A stretch of DNA of 64,000 bases from Verrucomicrobia bacterium ADurb.Bin006 (GCA_002071485.1 MWFF01000061.1:27124-91123); one strand, 5' to 3'. Shown: positions 43,271-53,901, numbered from the stretch's first letter. Numbers and translations: made by a program. The notes: a model not told the origin generated them from the sequence alone.

Positions 43271-45109
43271 GCCCGATTCGATCCGATAGCGCAGCAGAAA
43301 CTCGCTGCGGTCGGCGCCTCCGACCCCGCGTCCGAGAATCCGCAAGGCATGGCGGCCTGCTCGAAACTGGCCGTGCGGACTCTCGCGCGGCAGCGGTTCG
43401 AGGGCCCACGGCAACGGGTCGTCGTAATTCAACGGGCTGTTCCCCCAGTCCACCTCGACTCCGTGGAACCAGAGGTCTCCGTCCAGATTCGGATCGAGCC
43501 GCAAGGGTGCTTTCGAGAGGGGCCTGGGACCGTCTCCAGCCCGGATGCCCTCGAATTCGGCCTCATCACCCTGCTCGTCCACGCCGAAACTCACCTTCAG
43601 TTCCGCGCCGTCGAGTTCCTTCTGCACCGCAAGCGCTTCGAAGGACTCGAAGACCAACTGCATTGCACCCGAACGGGCGGGCGAGTGCCGTTGCACCGCT
43701 TCGTCGTACGGCCCGAGCGTTCCGGCGGCGAGATGGCCGGTCCAAACCTCGAACGTGCGTCCGTCCTCCGGACCTTCCTGCTGTTCGCGGGTGTTGTAGC
43801 AGAAGATCATCGTCGAGGCGCGCAATCGTCCAAAGCCGCCGACGCCGTGGGGGAGGGTGGTGCGCCAGGTGCCGCTGTTGAGGTAAAACGCCTCGACACC
43901 CGGAGGCACGGCCCCGCCCCTCAGCGGGACCTGCTCGGGAGAGTGCGTGTGGCCGCTGATCACAAGCTGAAGGCCGGCGTTCTGGCGGAACTCTTCGAGA
44001 GCGCGTTGCGCCGGGCTGTCCGTCTGTTTGTCCGAGGCCTTCGAGAGCGTGCGCACGATGTCTTCAAGCATCGGGGCGGAGAGGTTTTTCACCAGGCCCG
44101 GAAGCAGCTTGAGAAGCACCGCAGGCACGTGCTTCGAAGCCTCATCCAGAAAAAACCGATTCGCCACGGCGGTCTCGACCACATCGCGCAGGACCGGTTT
44201 CAGAGCCTTGAACGTCTCTTTGCGGCCCCGCCCCATCTGCGCGGCCAGGTACTCGGTCAGCAGCGATGCCGGGCGCACGTCGTCAAACTCGGTCAAGGCC
44301 AGATAGAGCCGGCGCATCTGATCGGGCGCAGGCAGCGTTTCGTTCCGCTTCACCAGACCCCGCAGGGCTTGGGCGTAACGGGCGCGAAACGCGAGCGCCA
44401 GCCGCATGGCCACATCCACAGTGACATAGTCGCCGAACGCCGGCCTGAGATAGTCCTGCCAGCCGCGGTCCAAAGCCGTCTGCGTTGACGTGGACCATGG
44501 GAAGTTGGGCGGATCGTATTCGTGGCCGTGGCGGACTCGCACGCCGTAATCCCCCAGCGCAGGGCCGGTGAAATCGAGGCAGACGGGAAAGGGCGCGCTC
44601 GAGCTGTCGTCCATGCCCAGCATCCGGCGCACCTGTCGCCGCACGGTGGGCCAGGCATTGGCAAGACGATCGTGGTTGCCCGGCAGGTAATGGACGCAGA
44701 CCTGCAGCCGACGGTTCGGGCGATTCGAAGCGAAACTCCGAATCGCCTTCCAGAGTTGCCGATGATCCTCGTCGGTCTCGAGTTGGGTGAGAATCTCCGA
44801 GACCTTGCGTCGAAGCGGATTATCCGGGACATCCTCGCCGATCGCATCGGTCGGGCGCACATGGTTGTCCGATCCGAAGAACCAGCTCGGCGCCCGATGC
44901 AGTTCGAAGACGTCGCCGGCAAACACCAGATGCACCTCCGAGGACTTCCGCCGTCGCGCGGCCTCCCGAATCCGCGTGACAAGCCGCTTGAAGGCGGCCG
45001 CCTTGACATTGCGCCGCACACCGATCTGCTTGAGTTGGCCGTTCGCCCGGTAGCGGACGCAGTCAAACCGCGTTTCCTGAACATGCAGATCGCTGATAAT
45101 CGCAAGCAT
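43268..45109 (-). CDS. large calcineurin-like metallophosphoesterase
   Basis: Dinuclear-metal phosphoesterase, 613 residues. All five motif blocks are present: 'MLAIISDLHVQE' (D, H), 'HLVFAGDVFEL' (GD), 'CVHYLPGNHDRL' (GNHD), 'VRHGHEYDPPNFPW' (GH) and 'LQLVISGHTHSPEQVPL' (GHTH). The catalytic fold spans about 1-440 with a helical insert (about 250-390). The last 140 residues ('GAMQLVFESFEALAVQKELDG' cut here, then a beta-rich region) match nothing I know. The physiological substrate is unknown. ATG 45109 begins right at the motif-I strand, the normal position. Confidence 0.85.
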   Translation of the reverse strand: MLAIISDLHVQETRFDCVRYRANGQLKQIGVRRNVKAAAFKRLVTRIREAARRRKSSEVHLVFAGDVFELHRAPSWFFGSDNHVRPTDAIGEDVPDNPLRRKVSEILTQLETDEDHRQLWKAIRSFASNRPNRRLQVCVHYLPGNHDRLANAWPTVRRQVRRMLGMDDSSSAPFPVCLDFTGPALGDYGVRVRHGHEYDPPNFPWSTSTQTALDRGWQDYLRPAFGDYVTVDVAMRLALAFRARYAQALRGLVKRNETLPAPDQMRRLYLALTEFDDVRPASLLTEYLAAQMGRGRKETFKALKPVLRDVVETAVANRFFLDEASKHVPAVLLKLLPGLVKNLSAPMLEDIVRTLSKASDKQTDSPAQRALEEFRQNAGLQLVISGHTHSPEQVPLRGGAVPPGVEAFYLNSGTWRTTLPHGVGGFGRLRASTMIFCYNTREQQEGPEDGRTFEVWTGHLAAGTLGPYDEAVQRHSPARSGAMQLVFESFEALAVQKELDGAELKVSFGVDEQGDEAEFEGIRAGDGPRPLSKAPLRLDPNLDGDLWFHGVEVDWGNSPLNYDDPLPWALEPLPRESPHGQFRAGRHALRILGRGVGGADRSEFLLRYRIESG

Positions 45110-45191
45110 ACTCGACTGCGCGAGCCGCGCCGGCGCTCGCTCCTCACGCCAATCAGCCGGCGGCACACCCCGACGCCCGTACCCGGCTCTC

Positions 45192-45473
45192 TCAACTTGC
45201 CACGTCGACTTGCAGGTCCCGCATTGTCGCCAGATTCTCGAGGGCGGGCAAACCGCGCATCGGTCGAGCCCCGGTTCGCCGCTTCGGCCCGAACCGATCA
45301 CGGTATTCGCTGAAGATCTCGTTGACGCAGTCCGGTGATCCCAGCACCATTCCATCGCTCGAGCACCTCACCCGCAATCGCAGCACCTGACCCAGGGCCA
45401 GGCCGCCCACCACCCGGGAGATGCAGTGGTAGACCGCTCCCCAGCCGCTCACTTTGATTCGCGCCATGCGCAT
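45192..45473 (-). pseudogene. internally deleted RAYT (REP-associated tyrosine transposase, IS200-like)
   Basis: The first about 24 codons encode the family N-terminus '[20 protein letters not shown]', and the remainder encodes the C-terminal end 'LRLRVRCSSDGMVLGSPDCV', 'FSEYRDRFGPKRRTGARPM' and 'LATMRDLQVDV'. The central roughly 200 residues with the HUH metal site and catalytic Tyr are missing, joined in frame at about 45400. So it cannot transpose DNA itself. RAYTs mobilise REP/REPIN repeats, which makes this relevant to the many short inverted-repeat elements in the window. It sits in the 498-bp gap before the monooxygenase-fold gene. Confidence 0.7.
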
Positions 45474-45607
45474 GGGATTCGATGGGTCATCGCCGTGTTC
45501 CTGCGTGTGTTTACCCTCAAACACGCCGTCTGTCACGAACAGCCTCTCGCTTTGTGAGCCGCAACTTCGAGTTGCCAGGCGGGCCGTCCCATCTGAATAC
45601 TGCTCCC

Positions 45608-45928
45608 ATGCTTGTCGTTCATGTCCATGTCCACGTGAAGCCCGAAGGCGTCGAGGCCTTCAAAGAGGCCACGCTCGACAACGCGCGCCAGAGCGTGCGC
45701 GAACCCGGGATCGCTCGATTCGACATCCTGCAACAGGCGGACGACCCGACCCGGTTCGTTCTGGTCGAGGCCTATCGCACTGCCGACGCCCCCGCCCGGC
45801 ACAAGGAAACGGCCCACTATGCGACGTGGCGGGACACTGTCGCCCCGCTGATGAGCGAGCCCCGCCACAGCGTGAAGTTCGCCAATGTGTTTCCTCCCGA
45901 CGCCGGGGCGGCGGAGATTGAAGATTGA
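45608..45928 (+). CDS. antibiotic biosynthesis monooxygenase (ABM) domain protein
   Basis: A 106-residue dimeric alpha+beta barrel protein of the ABM/YgiN type: '[20 protein letters not shown]', '[19 protein letters not shown]', '[20 protein letters not shown]' and '[16 protein letters not shown]'. These are small cofactor-free oxygenases or stress proteins such as LsrG, the AI-2 degradation enzyme. It is immediately followed by an iron-type alcohol dehydrogenase (8 bp gap to ATG 45937), so joint metabolism of a small carbonyl compound is inferred. Confidence 0.85.
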   Translation: MLVVHVHVHVKPEGVEAFKEATLDNARQSVREPGIARFDILQQADDPTRFVLVEAYRTADAPARHKETAHYATWRDTVAPLMSEPRHSVKFANVFPPDAGAAEIED

Positions 45929-45936
45929 AGAATTCC

Positions 45937-47091
45937 ATGCGCTTCGAATTTGCGACGGCGGATCGGATTCTGTTTGGCGGCGGAACTGTGCGCGAGGCTG
46001 GCGCCATCGCGAAGTCGCTCGGCGCGCGCGCCTTGGTCGTTACCGGCGGCCAAACGGAGCGAGCCGCGCCGCTCCTAGAAGCCCTCCATGCCGGCGGGGT
46101 TGCCATGTGCACTTTCCCCGTTTCCGGCGAGCCCACCTTGGACGCGGTCATGGAAGGGCGGGCCATCGCCCGCACCGAGGCGTGCGACCTGGTCATCGGC
46201 ATGGGCGGCGGCAGTGCGCTCGACGCGGCCAAGGCCATCGCAGCGATGTGCACCAACGAGGGCGATCTGCTCGATTACCTCGAAGTCATCGGACGCGGTC
46301 TGCCGCTGCAACGCCCATCGGCGCCCTGCCTCGCGATCCCCACCACGGCCGGCACGGGCGCGGAGGTGACGCGCAACAGCGTGATCGCTTCGACCGCCCA
46401 CCGCGTCAAGGCCAGCCTCCGCAGTCCCTGGATTCTGCCGCGTGTCGCGCTGATCGATCACGAGTTGACGCGCAGCCTTCCGCCCGGGATCACCGCTGCG
46501 ACCGGTTTGGACGCTCTCACACAACTCATCGAGCCCTACGTGTCGATTCGCGCCACGCCTTTGTCCGACGGTTTCTGCGTCGAGGGAATCCGCCGGGCTG
46601 TTCGTTCCTTGCACCGGGCGTGGGAGAACGGGGCCGACGCCACGGCGCGCGAAGACATGGCCTTGGCAAGCCTCCTGAGCGGACTGGCCCTGGCGAACGC
46701 AGGCCTCGGGGCCGTGCACGGCTTCGCCGCCCCGCTCGGCGGACGCTATGCCGCCCCGCATGGGGCGGTCTGCGCGGCGCTCCTGCCTCACGTCATGGCC
46801 GCCAACCTGCGCGCCCTGCGCCAACGCCAGCCGGATGGCGAGGCCCTGCGGCGCTACGACGAAATCGGGCGTCTGCTGACCGGGCGTCCTCAAGCTGTCG
46901 CCGATGACGGCGTCGCGTGGGTCCGGGAGTTGTGCCGCGACCTGAGAATCCGGCCGCTGGCGCGGCACGGGCTTGCGTCGGCCGAGATTCCGACCGTGGC
47001 GGCTCAAGCCGCCCAGTCAAGCAGCATGAAGGCCAATCCGATCCCCCTGACGGCGACCGAGCTCGAGCAGACACTCCTGGCGGCCCTCTAA
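45937..47091 (+). CDS. iron-containing alcohol dehydrogenase family protein
   Basis: Group III NAD(P)-dependent dehydrogenase of 384 residues (maleylacetate-reductase/1,3-propanediol-type). The nucleotide site is 'DLVIGMGGGSALDAAKAIAA' (about 87-106), then 'IPTTAGTGAEVTRNSV'. Metal ligands are expected in 'DHELTRSLPPGITAATGLDA', 'LTQLIEPYVS' (D...), 'NAGLGAVHGFAAPLG' (H) and 'YAAPHGAVCAALLPHV' (H). ATG 45937 follows GAAGAA at a suitable distance; a TTG at 45925 would overlap the previous stop as TTGA. The substrate is unknown. Confidence 0.88.
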   Translation: MRFEFATADRILFGGGTVREAGAIAKSLGARALVVTGGQTERAAPLLEALHAGGVAMCTFPVSGEPTLDAVMEGRAIARTEACDLVIGMGGGSALDAAKAIAAMCTNEGDLLDYLEVIGRGLPLQRPSAPCLAIPTTAGTGAEVTRNSVIASTAHRVKASLRSPWILPRVALIDHELTRSLPPGITAATGLDALTQLIEPYVSIRATPLSDGFCVEGIRRAVRSLHRAWENGADATAREDMALASLLSGLALANAGLGAVHGFAAPLGGRYAAPHGAVCAALLPHVMAANLRALRQRQPDGEALRRYDEIGRLLTGRPQAVADDGVAWVRELCRDLRIRPLARHGLASAEIPTVAAQAAQSSSMKANPIPLTATELEQTLLAAL

Positions 47092-47216
47092 CGGTGTCGG
47101 CGCGTTGTCTGCAAGGTCCAAGGCGTCCTGTGCGCTGACGGGGAGCGGAATATGGGGGTTGGCACCGCCCGGACTTTCCACATTGAACTTCGGCGGGCGT
47201 TTCTTAGAGTGGACGC

Positions 47217-49988
47217 ATGGCGCGTAGAGAACCCGGCGCGATCGAGGCCAGACGCGGTCGGGGCGATTTGGCGGGCATCATTCTGTTTTGCGTGGCGTTG
47301 CTTTTGTTCGCCGCGTTGTTTTCGTTTGACCGATTCGATCTGGCCGCCAACCGCGTGCCGCCCAACGATCCGGCTCACAACCTGATCGGGCGCTTCGGCG
47401 CGTCGATGGCGTACTGGCTGTTTCTCTACTTCGGGGCGGGCGCCTATTTGCTGCCCGTGCTGGTGCTGGGCTTTGCGGTGGCCCATTTTCTGAGCGAGGC
47501 CGATTACCTCAAGCGCAAGTGGCCTTGGGCCATCCTGCTGGTGCTCGTCTGCGCCGCTGCCCTGGACCTTGGAACCGATCAGGCGGCCTTGAAGCGGCTC
47601 GCCCGCAATCCGGCGGATACCGCGGGGTTCCTCGACCGCCTCTCGTTGAACCTGAGCGCGCCGAGCGCGGGCGGGGTGATCGGGATGAACCTCAATCGCT
47701 ACTGCTTCCGCTATTTCGGCACGGTCGGCTCCTCGATTCTGCTGGCGACGCTCTACCTTGTCGCGCTGTACGGCCTCACGAACTTCCATCTGGGAGACTG
47801 GATCCGCGAGTATCTCGAGAGGCGCCGCGCCGCCAGGGCCGCTGCGCCCCAGAACGAGAAGATGCTCGAACGGCGCAAACGGGAGTTGGAGAGAGAGGCG
47901 CGCCGCCTCGAGGAAAAGCTTGCCAACGCCGAGCCGGCTGGACCGGCGGCTGCGTCTCCGCCGGCTCCTCTGCAGGCCCGAATCGGATTGGGGCCCGATA
48001 TGCGTCCGGTGCCGGAACCCACGGTGCGCGATCTGAGCGTGCCGCAGGTGGGCGCCAAGCCGCCCTCACGCCTCCTGCCGCCCGTCAAGCCCGAGAGCCC
48101 GGCGATCGAGGCGCCTGCCGACGATGCGGTCGAGATCATCCCGGCCAGGGAGGTGGCGGCATCCGCGGCGGGGTCCAGTGCGCCCGCGCCGGCACAGGCC
48201 GGGGAGGGCGGGAATTCGAGTCCGACTGCAGCGGCATCGGACACGCCTGGCAAGGAGGGCAACGGCGGTTCTATCGCGTCGGCGTCGGGCGTGGCGAAGG
48301 CGGGGGGAGGGACAGGCGAGGCTGCGGCGGTGACGGCGCGCCCGAGGTCGGCCATGCGCAAGGCCAAGCCGCTGTCGGTGGCGACGCCGCCGCTGATCGG
48401 CAACTATAAGCTGCCGTCCATCGATCTGCTGAATCTGCCCGATTTGGCGGTGAAACCGACCGAGTCGAAAGAGGAGTTGATGGCCAACGCGCGTCTGATG
48501 CAGCAGACCCTGGCCCAATTCGGCATCGAGGTGGCTCTGGGCGACATCACCAAGGGGCCGACCATCACGCGCTACGAGCTGCATCCGGCGCCCGGAGTCA
48601 AGCTCGAGAAGATCACCGCTCTGACCAACAACATCGCCGCGGCGCTCAAGGCCGAACGCATTCACATCCTCGCCCCGGTGCCGGGCAAGAGTTCCGTCGG
48701 CGTCGAGGTGCCCAACGCGATCAAGTCCAAGGTGATCATGCGCGAGTTGCTCGAGTCGGATGAGTGGCGCAACGCGAAGGCGCGCATCCCGCTGGCGATT
48801 GGCAAGGACGTCTACGGACATCCCATCGTGGCGGATTTGGCGGAGATGCCCCATCTCCTGATTGCGGGCAGCACCGGCTCGGGCAAGTCCGTTTGCATCA
48901 ACGCCATCGTGGCCTCGCTGCTCTACAAGTTCCCCCCCGACCAGCTCCGCTTCGTGATGATCGACCCGAAAGTGGTCGAGCTGCAGCAATACAACACGCT
49001 CCCGCACCTGGTGGTACCGGTGGTGACCGATCCCAAGAAGGTCATCCTGGCCCTGCGCTGGGTGGTCACCGAGATGGAGAAACGCTACCAGATTTTCGCC
49101 CGGGTCGGTGTGCGCAACATCCGGTCCTTCAACGAGCGTCCCAAGAACAAACCTTTTCCCGTCCGCCAGCCTGAGCTTCCCTTGAGCGGCCGCCGCGAAA
49201 AAGTCGAGGCCGGCGCGGATGGATTCGCCGTCGAGGTCGACGAGGAGATCGTTGTCCCGCGCGACGATGACATCGTGATTCCGGACAAGCTGAGTTACAT
49301 CGTGGTGATCATCGACGAGCTGGCGGATCTGATGCTGGTGGCTCCCGCCGACGTCGAGATGGCCATCGCGCGCATCACGCAAATGGCTCGTGCGGCCGGA
49401 ATCCATTGCATCGTGGCCACGCAGCGGCCGAGCGTGGATGTGATCACCGGCGTGATCAAGGCGAACATTCCCTGCCGCATCGCTTTCCAGGTCGCGGCCA
49501 AGGTGGATTCGAGGACGATTCTCGATGCGATGGGCGCCGACAAGCTGCTGGGAAAGGGCGACATGCTCTATCTGCCGCCCGGCTCGGCCAAGCTGATTCG
49601 TGCGCAAGGGGCGCTGGTGACCGATCAGGAAATCCAAAGCGTGGTCGACTTCATCGCCCGCCAGGGCAAGCCGCTTTACGACGTCGAGATCCACCAGCAG
49701 CTTTCGAAACCGAGCAGTTCCTTTGACGATGCCGAAGGCATCAATGAGGAGGAAAGCGTGATCGAGCAGTGCATCGAGGTTATCCGCAGCGAGCAGAAGG
49801 CCAGTGTGTCGCTCCTGCAAAGGCGCTTGCGTCTCGGTTACACGCGCGCCGCCCGCATCATGGATGAACTCGAAAATCGCGGCATCGTCGGCCCCAGCAA
49901 GGGCGCCGAGCCCCGCGACATCCTCATCGACCTCGATGTCGGAGAGGAGTCGGACGACGACGGTGCCGGCCTGGGGTCGATGGCGTGA
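47217..49988 (+). CDS. ftsK: DNA translocase FtsK
   Basis: Septal DNA pump, 923 residues. Four membrane helices occupy about 18-190, then a charged coiled coil (200-245), then an Ala/Pro/Gly-rich linker to about 390. The alpha/beta motor has 'LMQQTLAQFGIEVALGDITK', Walker A 'LLIAGSTGSGKSVCINAIVA' (about 545-564) and Walker B 'YIVVIIDELADLMLVAPADV'. An acidic insert at about 645-690 ('VEVDEEIVVPRDDDIVIPDK') interrupts the motor before Walker B. The C-terminal gamma winged helix has 'SVSLLQRRLRLGYTRAARIM' and would read KOPS-like sites. It works with XerC/D (one at 0.4-1.4 kb). Confidence 0.93.
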   Translation: MARREPGAIEARRGRGDLAGIILFCVALLLFAALFSFDRFDLAANRVPPNDPAHNLIGRFGASMAYWLFLYFGAGAYLLPVLVLGFAVAHFLSEADYLKRKWPWAILLVLVCAAALDLGTDQAALKRLARNPADTAGFLDRLSLNLSAPSAGGVIGMNLNRYCFRYFGTVGSSILLATLYLVALYGLTNFHLGDWIREYLERRRAARAAAPQNEKMLERRKRELEREARRLEEKLANAEPAGPAAASPPAPLQARIGLGPDMRPVPEPTVRDLSVPQVGAKPPSRLLPPVKPESPAIEAPADDAVEIIPAREVAASAAGSSAPAPAQAGEGGNSSPTAAASDTPGKEGNGGSIASASGVAKAGGGTGEAAAVTARPRSAMRKAKPLSVATPPLIGNYKLPSIDLLNLPDLAVKPTESKEELMANARLMQQTLAQFGIEVALGDITKGPTITRYELHPAPGVKLEKITALTNNIAAALKAERIHILAPVPGKSSVGVEVPNAIKSKVIMRELLESDEWRNAKARIPLAIGKDVYGHPIVADLAEMPHLLIAGSTGSGKSVCINAIVASLLYKFPPDQLRFVMIDPKVVELQQYNTLPHLVVPVVTDPKKVILALRWVVTEMEKRYQIFARVGVRNIRSFNERPKNKPFPVRQPELPLSGRREKVEAGADGFAVEVDEEIVVPRDDDIVIPDKLSYIVVIIDELADLMLVAPADVEMAIARITQMARAAGIHCIVATQRPSVDVITGVIKANIPCRIAFQVAAKVDSRTILDAMGADKLLGKGDMLYLPPGSAKLIRAQGALVTDQEIQSVVDFIARQGKPLYDVEIHQQLSKPSSSFDDAEGINEEESVIEQCIEVIRSEQKASVSLLQRRLRLGYTRAARIMDELENRGIVGPSKGAEPRDILIDLDVGEESDDDGAGLGSMA

Positions 49989-50079
49989 GGCCCGCCTCTG
50001 GCGGCTGGCCAGGCGCTTGACCCCGTGACCTTGTCGCAGGGAGGTGGAGCCAACTGGAGACCGAGGCCGCCCAGCGGAG

Positions 50080-50179
50080 TGCGCCCGTCCTCGGGCGCAG
50101 CGGTGTCCGAGCAACCGCACGCGTCGGTCTCGTCCACATCATGGTGCATTCCGTCATTGCTGTGGCCGAGGACGGCCAC
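50080..50179. other. two strong hairpins in the convergent ftsK/parC gap
   Basis: Hairpin 1 (50080-50099): TGCGCCCG-TCCT-CGGGCGCA. Hairpin 2 (50162-50179): GTGGCCG-AGGA-CGGCCAC. The loops are complementary to each other. Neither is followed by a T-run, so they may be REP-like palindromes or factor-dependent bidirectional terminators. Nothing else is recognisable in this 293-bp gap. Confidence 0.4.
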
Positions 50180-50281
50180 CCTCCAGTCACCCCGACGACG
50201 CAGTGCGGCGATTCATAGCCGCTTTGCGATGACGCCCTTCGGTGCATCGGAAGACCTTCTACGCAATGCTCGCGGTATTGG

Positions 50282-52474
50282 CTAGGCGAACTGCAGTCGG
50301 GTGGTGGGAGCCTCTGCATCCCACCCGCGCGTGGGTGCGCTGGTGATTGAAGCGATGTCTTTGATCGAGATCTGGCGTCCGCGCGCCTTGGCGCCCTTGA
50401 CCTCGAGTTGCGACGGGTCGCACGTCTGTTGGTTGATCTTCTGATAGGGGGCGGGCTTGTAGCGGATGTAGAGTTCGCGCGGCGTGTCAGGCTCGAAGAA
50501 GAGGACCTTGGATTTCTCGGGCGCGAGCCAATAGTCCTTGTCGAGAATGGCCCCGCCGAAGGTGAATCGCTTCAGGTAATTCGAGTCGCGCGTGGCGTAG
50601 GCGAGGGTAAAGACGCGGTCGCGCTCGGGCAGTCCGGCGTGGATCACGTCCGGCCCGACGAACAGCTTCTCCGGCAGCTCGATCATCCGGTAGCGTCCAT
50701 CCTTGAACACCATCAGAATCTTATCGTATTTGGTGCAATCGACCTTGAACTCGTCTCCGTTGACCTTGTAGCCGAGGTAACCGGTCTTGCGATCATAGGC
50801 GACCTTGAACGCCCTGAACGCCACCTCCCGCGCGTCGATCTCGTCGTGCCGGCTGGATTTGGTCAGGCGCGGGTAGAGCGGTTCGTAGCGTTCGAGCAGG
50901 GCCTCGAGGTGCGCGATGGCGTAGGGGGTGAGGTGTTTGAGGTGCTTGCGGGTCTGGGCGAGATCGGCCTTCAAAGCCTCCATCTCCTGGCGGTGCCGGT
51001 TGATGTCGAAGAGCGAAATGCGCCGGATGCGCACGGCCAGCAGACGTTCGACGTCGGGGTCGGCGAGGGCGCGCAGGCATTCCTTGCGGAACGGTTTGAA
51101 ACCGTCGTAGACGGCGCTCACGACCGCCTCGTTCGTCTTGCACTGCTCGATCTTCTTGTAGATGCGCTCCTCGATGAAAATCCGTTCGAGGGTGCGGAAG
51201 TGGAGTTCGTCTTCAAGCCGGGCCTGCTTCCCTTCCAGTTCGAGCCGGAGCAGGCGACAGAGCTGGTCGGTAGCCTCGCGCAGCATGGCGGAGACCGTCA
51301 TCTCGACCGGGCGACGGTCTTTGATGACGACGATCCGGCTTGCGATCGTGACCTCGCAGTCGGTGAACGCGTAGAGCGCGTCGGCCAGCTTGTCCGAATC
51401 CACTCCCGCGGGGGCCTTGATTTCGATCTCGACCTCCTCGGAGGTGTAGTCGTGGACCGATTTGACCTTGAGTTTGCCTTTGCGAACGGCGTTCTCGATC
51501 GAGGCCATGAGCGATTCGGTCGTGGTTCCGGGCGGGATTTCCTTGATGACAATGGTGGATTCGTCCCTGACGCGGAGCCTGGCGCGGACCTTGACGCTGC
51601 CCTTGCCGTCGGCGTAATCGCGCGCGTCCATCAGACCGCCGGTCGGGAAGTCGGGCAGGCACTTGAAGGGCTGTTCCTTGAGGATGGCGATCTGGGCCCG
51701 GAGCAGCTCGGGAAAGTTGTGCGGGAGAATGCGCGCCGAAAGGCCGACGGCAATGCCCTCGGCGCCGAGCATCAGGGCAAGCGGCAGTTTCGATGGCAGC
51801 GCGACCGGCTCCTGCTTGCGTCCGTCATAACTGGGTACAAACGCCGTCAACGCGTCGTTGAAAAGCTCCGTCCGCGCCAGTTCGGTCAGGCGGCACTCGA
51901 TGTAGCGCGGCGCCGCGGCCGGGTCGCCGGTGTACAGGTTGCCATAGTTGCCTTGGCGTTCGATCAGATACCGCTTGTTCGCCAGCACCACCAGCGCATC
52001 TCCAATCGATGCGTCTCCGTGCGGATGGTACTTGGTGGTGTCGCCAATGACGTTCGCGACCTTGGTGAATCGTCCATCGTCGGTCTGGTGCATCGCCCAG
52101 AGAATGCGGCGTTGCACCGGCTTCAACCCGTCCGCCAGCGCCGGAATCGCCCGGTCGCGAATCACGTACGACGCGTACTCCAGAAAGCTCGTGTCGACGC
52201 GACGGTGGAACGGAAGATCGATCCGCTTTGGATCGAACGAGCCGTGGGAGGGGTTCGCCGAAACGGCCTCGGCGATGGTCTCGTGATGGCTGTCGGCTGA
52301 GCTCGGCAGGGCCTTCGAGTCCGCTTTGTCCTCGGCGTCCCGATCCTGGCGCGTGGCATTGTCAGCCGCTGCGGGCGCCGGGGCGAGGCCGCCCGGCCGC
52401 GGCGCGGCATCGGACGCCCGAGCGCCTTGGATGCTCAAGTCCAGTTGGTGCGGATCGGTTCTCTTCTTCCCCAT
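50282..52474 (-). CDS. ParC/GyrA-like type II topoisomerase subunit A
   Basis: DNA-cleaving subunit, 730 residues. A Pro/Ala-rich, likely disordered N-terminal tail of about 85 residues precedes the winged-helix breakage-reunion domain: 'RRVDTSFLEYASYVIRDRAI', 'PALADGLKPVQRRILWAM', 'GDTTKYHPHGDASIGDALV' and catalytic Tyr191 in 'AAAPRYIECRLTELA'. The C-terminus is short (no obvious GyrA-box beta-pinwheel; about 560-730 is divergent), which favours a topoisomerase-IV-like ParC of the type seen in Bacteroidetes/Verrucomicrobiota. No parE or gyrB partner is adjacent: the 533 bp upstream are non-coding. Confidence 0.87.
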   Translation of the reverse strand: MGKKRTDPHQLDLSIQGARASDAAPRPGGLAPAPAAADNATRQDRDAEDKADSKALPSSADSHHETIAEAVSANPSHGSFDPKRIDLPFHRRVDTSFLEYASYVIRDRAIPALADGLKPVQRRILWAMHQTDDGRFTKVANVIGDTTKYHPHGDASIGDALVVLANKRYLIERQGNYGNLYTGDPAAAPRYIECRLTELARTELFNDALTAFVPSYDGRKQEPVALPSKLPLALMLGAEGIAVGLSARILPHNFPELLRAQIAILKEQPFKCLPDFPTGGLMDARDYADGKGSVKVRARLRVRDESTIVIKEIPPGTTTESLMASIENAVRKGKLKVKSVHDYTSEEVEIEIKAPAGVDSDKLADALYAFTDCEVTIASRIVVIKDRRPVEMTVSAMLREATDQLCRLLRLELEGKQARLEDELHFRTLERIFIEERIYKKIEQCKTNEAVVSAVYDGFKPFRKECLRALADPDVERLLAVRIRRISLFDINRHRQEMEALKADLAQTRKHLKHLTPYAIAHLEALLERYEPLYPRLTKSSRHDEIDAREVAFRAFKVAYDRKTGYLGYKVNGDEFKVDCTKYDKILMVFKDGRYRMIELPEKLFVGPDVIHAGLPERDRVFTLAYATRDSNYLKRFTFGGAILDKDYWLAPEKSKVLFFEPDTPRELYIRYKPAPYQKINQQTCDPSQLEVKGAKARGRQISIKDIASITSAPTRGWDAEAPTTRLQFA

Positions 52475-52771
52475 GCGCGAGTGTGTCGTTCAAAGGCCTG
52501 ACATTGCCGGGCTGTGAGCGAGTCGCTGCTGAACCCAAAAGCCGGAAAGACGCTCCCGCGGCTGCGCTTGCGCGTCAACCCAAGGGCCGGTCGGGATGCG
52601 GACATCCCGCAAAGCTGCTTGGGCGCGATCATTCCCGACAATGCGAAACGTCTGAGAGCGGTGCTCAGCACCGCGTTCGCTTTGCGCCGGACGTGGCCAG
52701 CCATCGTCGTCGAAAAGCGACGGGCAACCGGTGCACCACGGCCTGTGCCAACCTCCGCGCCGGAGCGGCGA

Positions 52772-52862
52772 CGTCCGCCTGCCGGAAGGCAGGTCCTGAT
52801 CGCCCGCGAACAGATTCTGCGATTCTGTTTGCCGGGGACGAGGACGTCGCCACTCCAGCCGA
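52772..52862. repeat. decayed family-3 element
   Basis: Contains GGAGCGGCGACGTCCGCCTG, a CCGGAAGG palindromic centre, and further on CGGGGACGAGGACGTCGCC, in the same order as the copy at 61911. Terminal repeats are not recognisable. The remainder of the 52475-53007 gap shows no gene or motif I can support. Confidence 0.35.
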
Positions 52863-53007
52863 CTTGGCGAAGGTTGCTCCTCCCGTAGGCTCGGGCGCGG
52901 TTTTGCCGCGGCCCGGACATCCGAAGATCGCGCGCAGCGCTGTGAAATGTCCGGGCTCAGGCGGCTTGGCGGCGGACGAAATCGGGCGGACAAGCCGGCG
53001 GTGGCTA

Positions 53008-53901
<894 letters not shown>

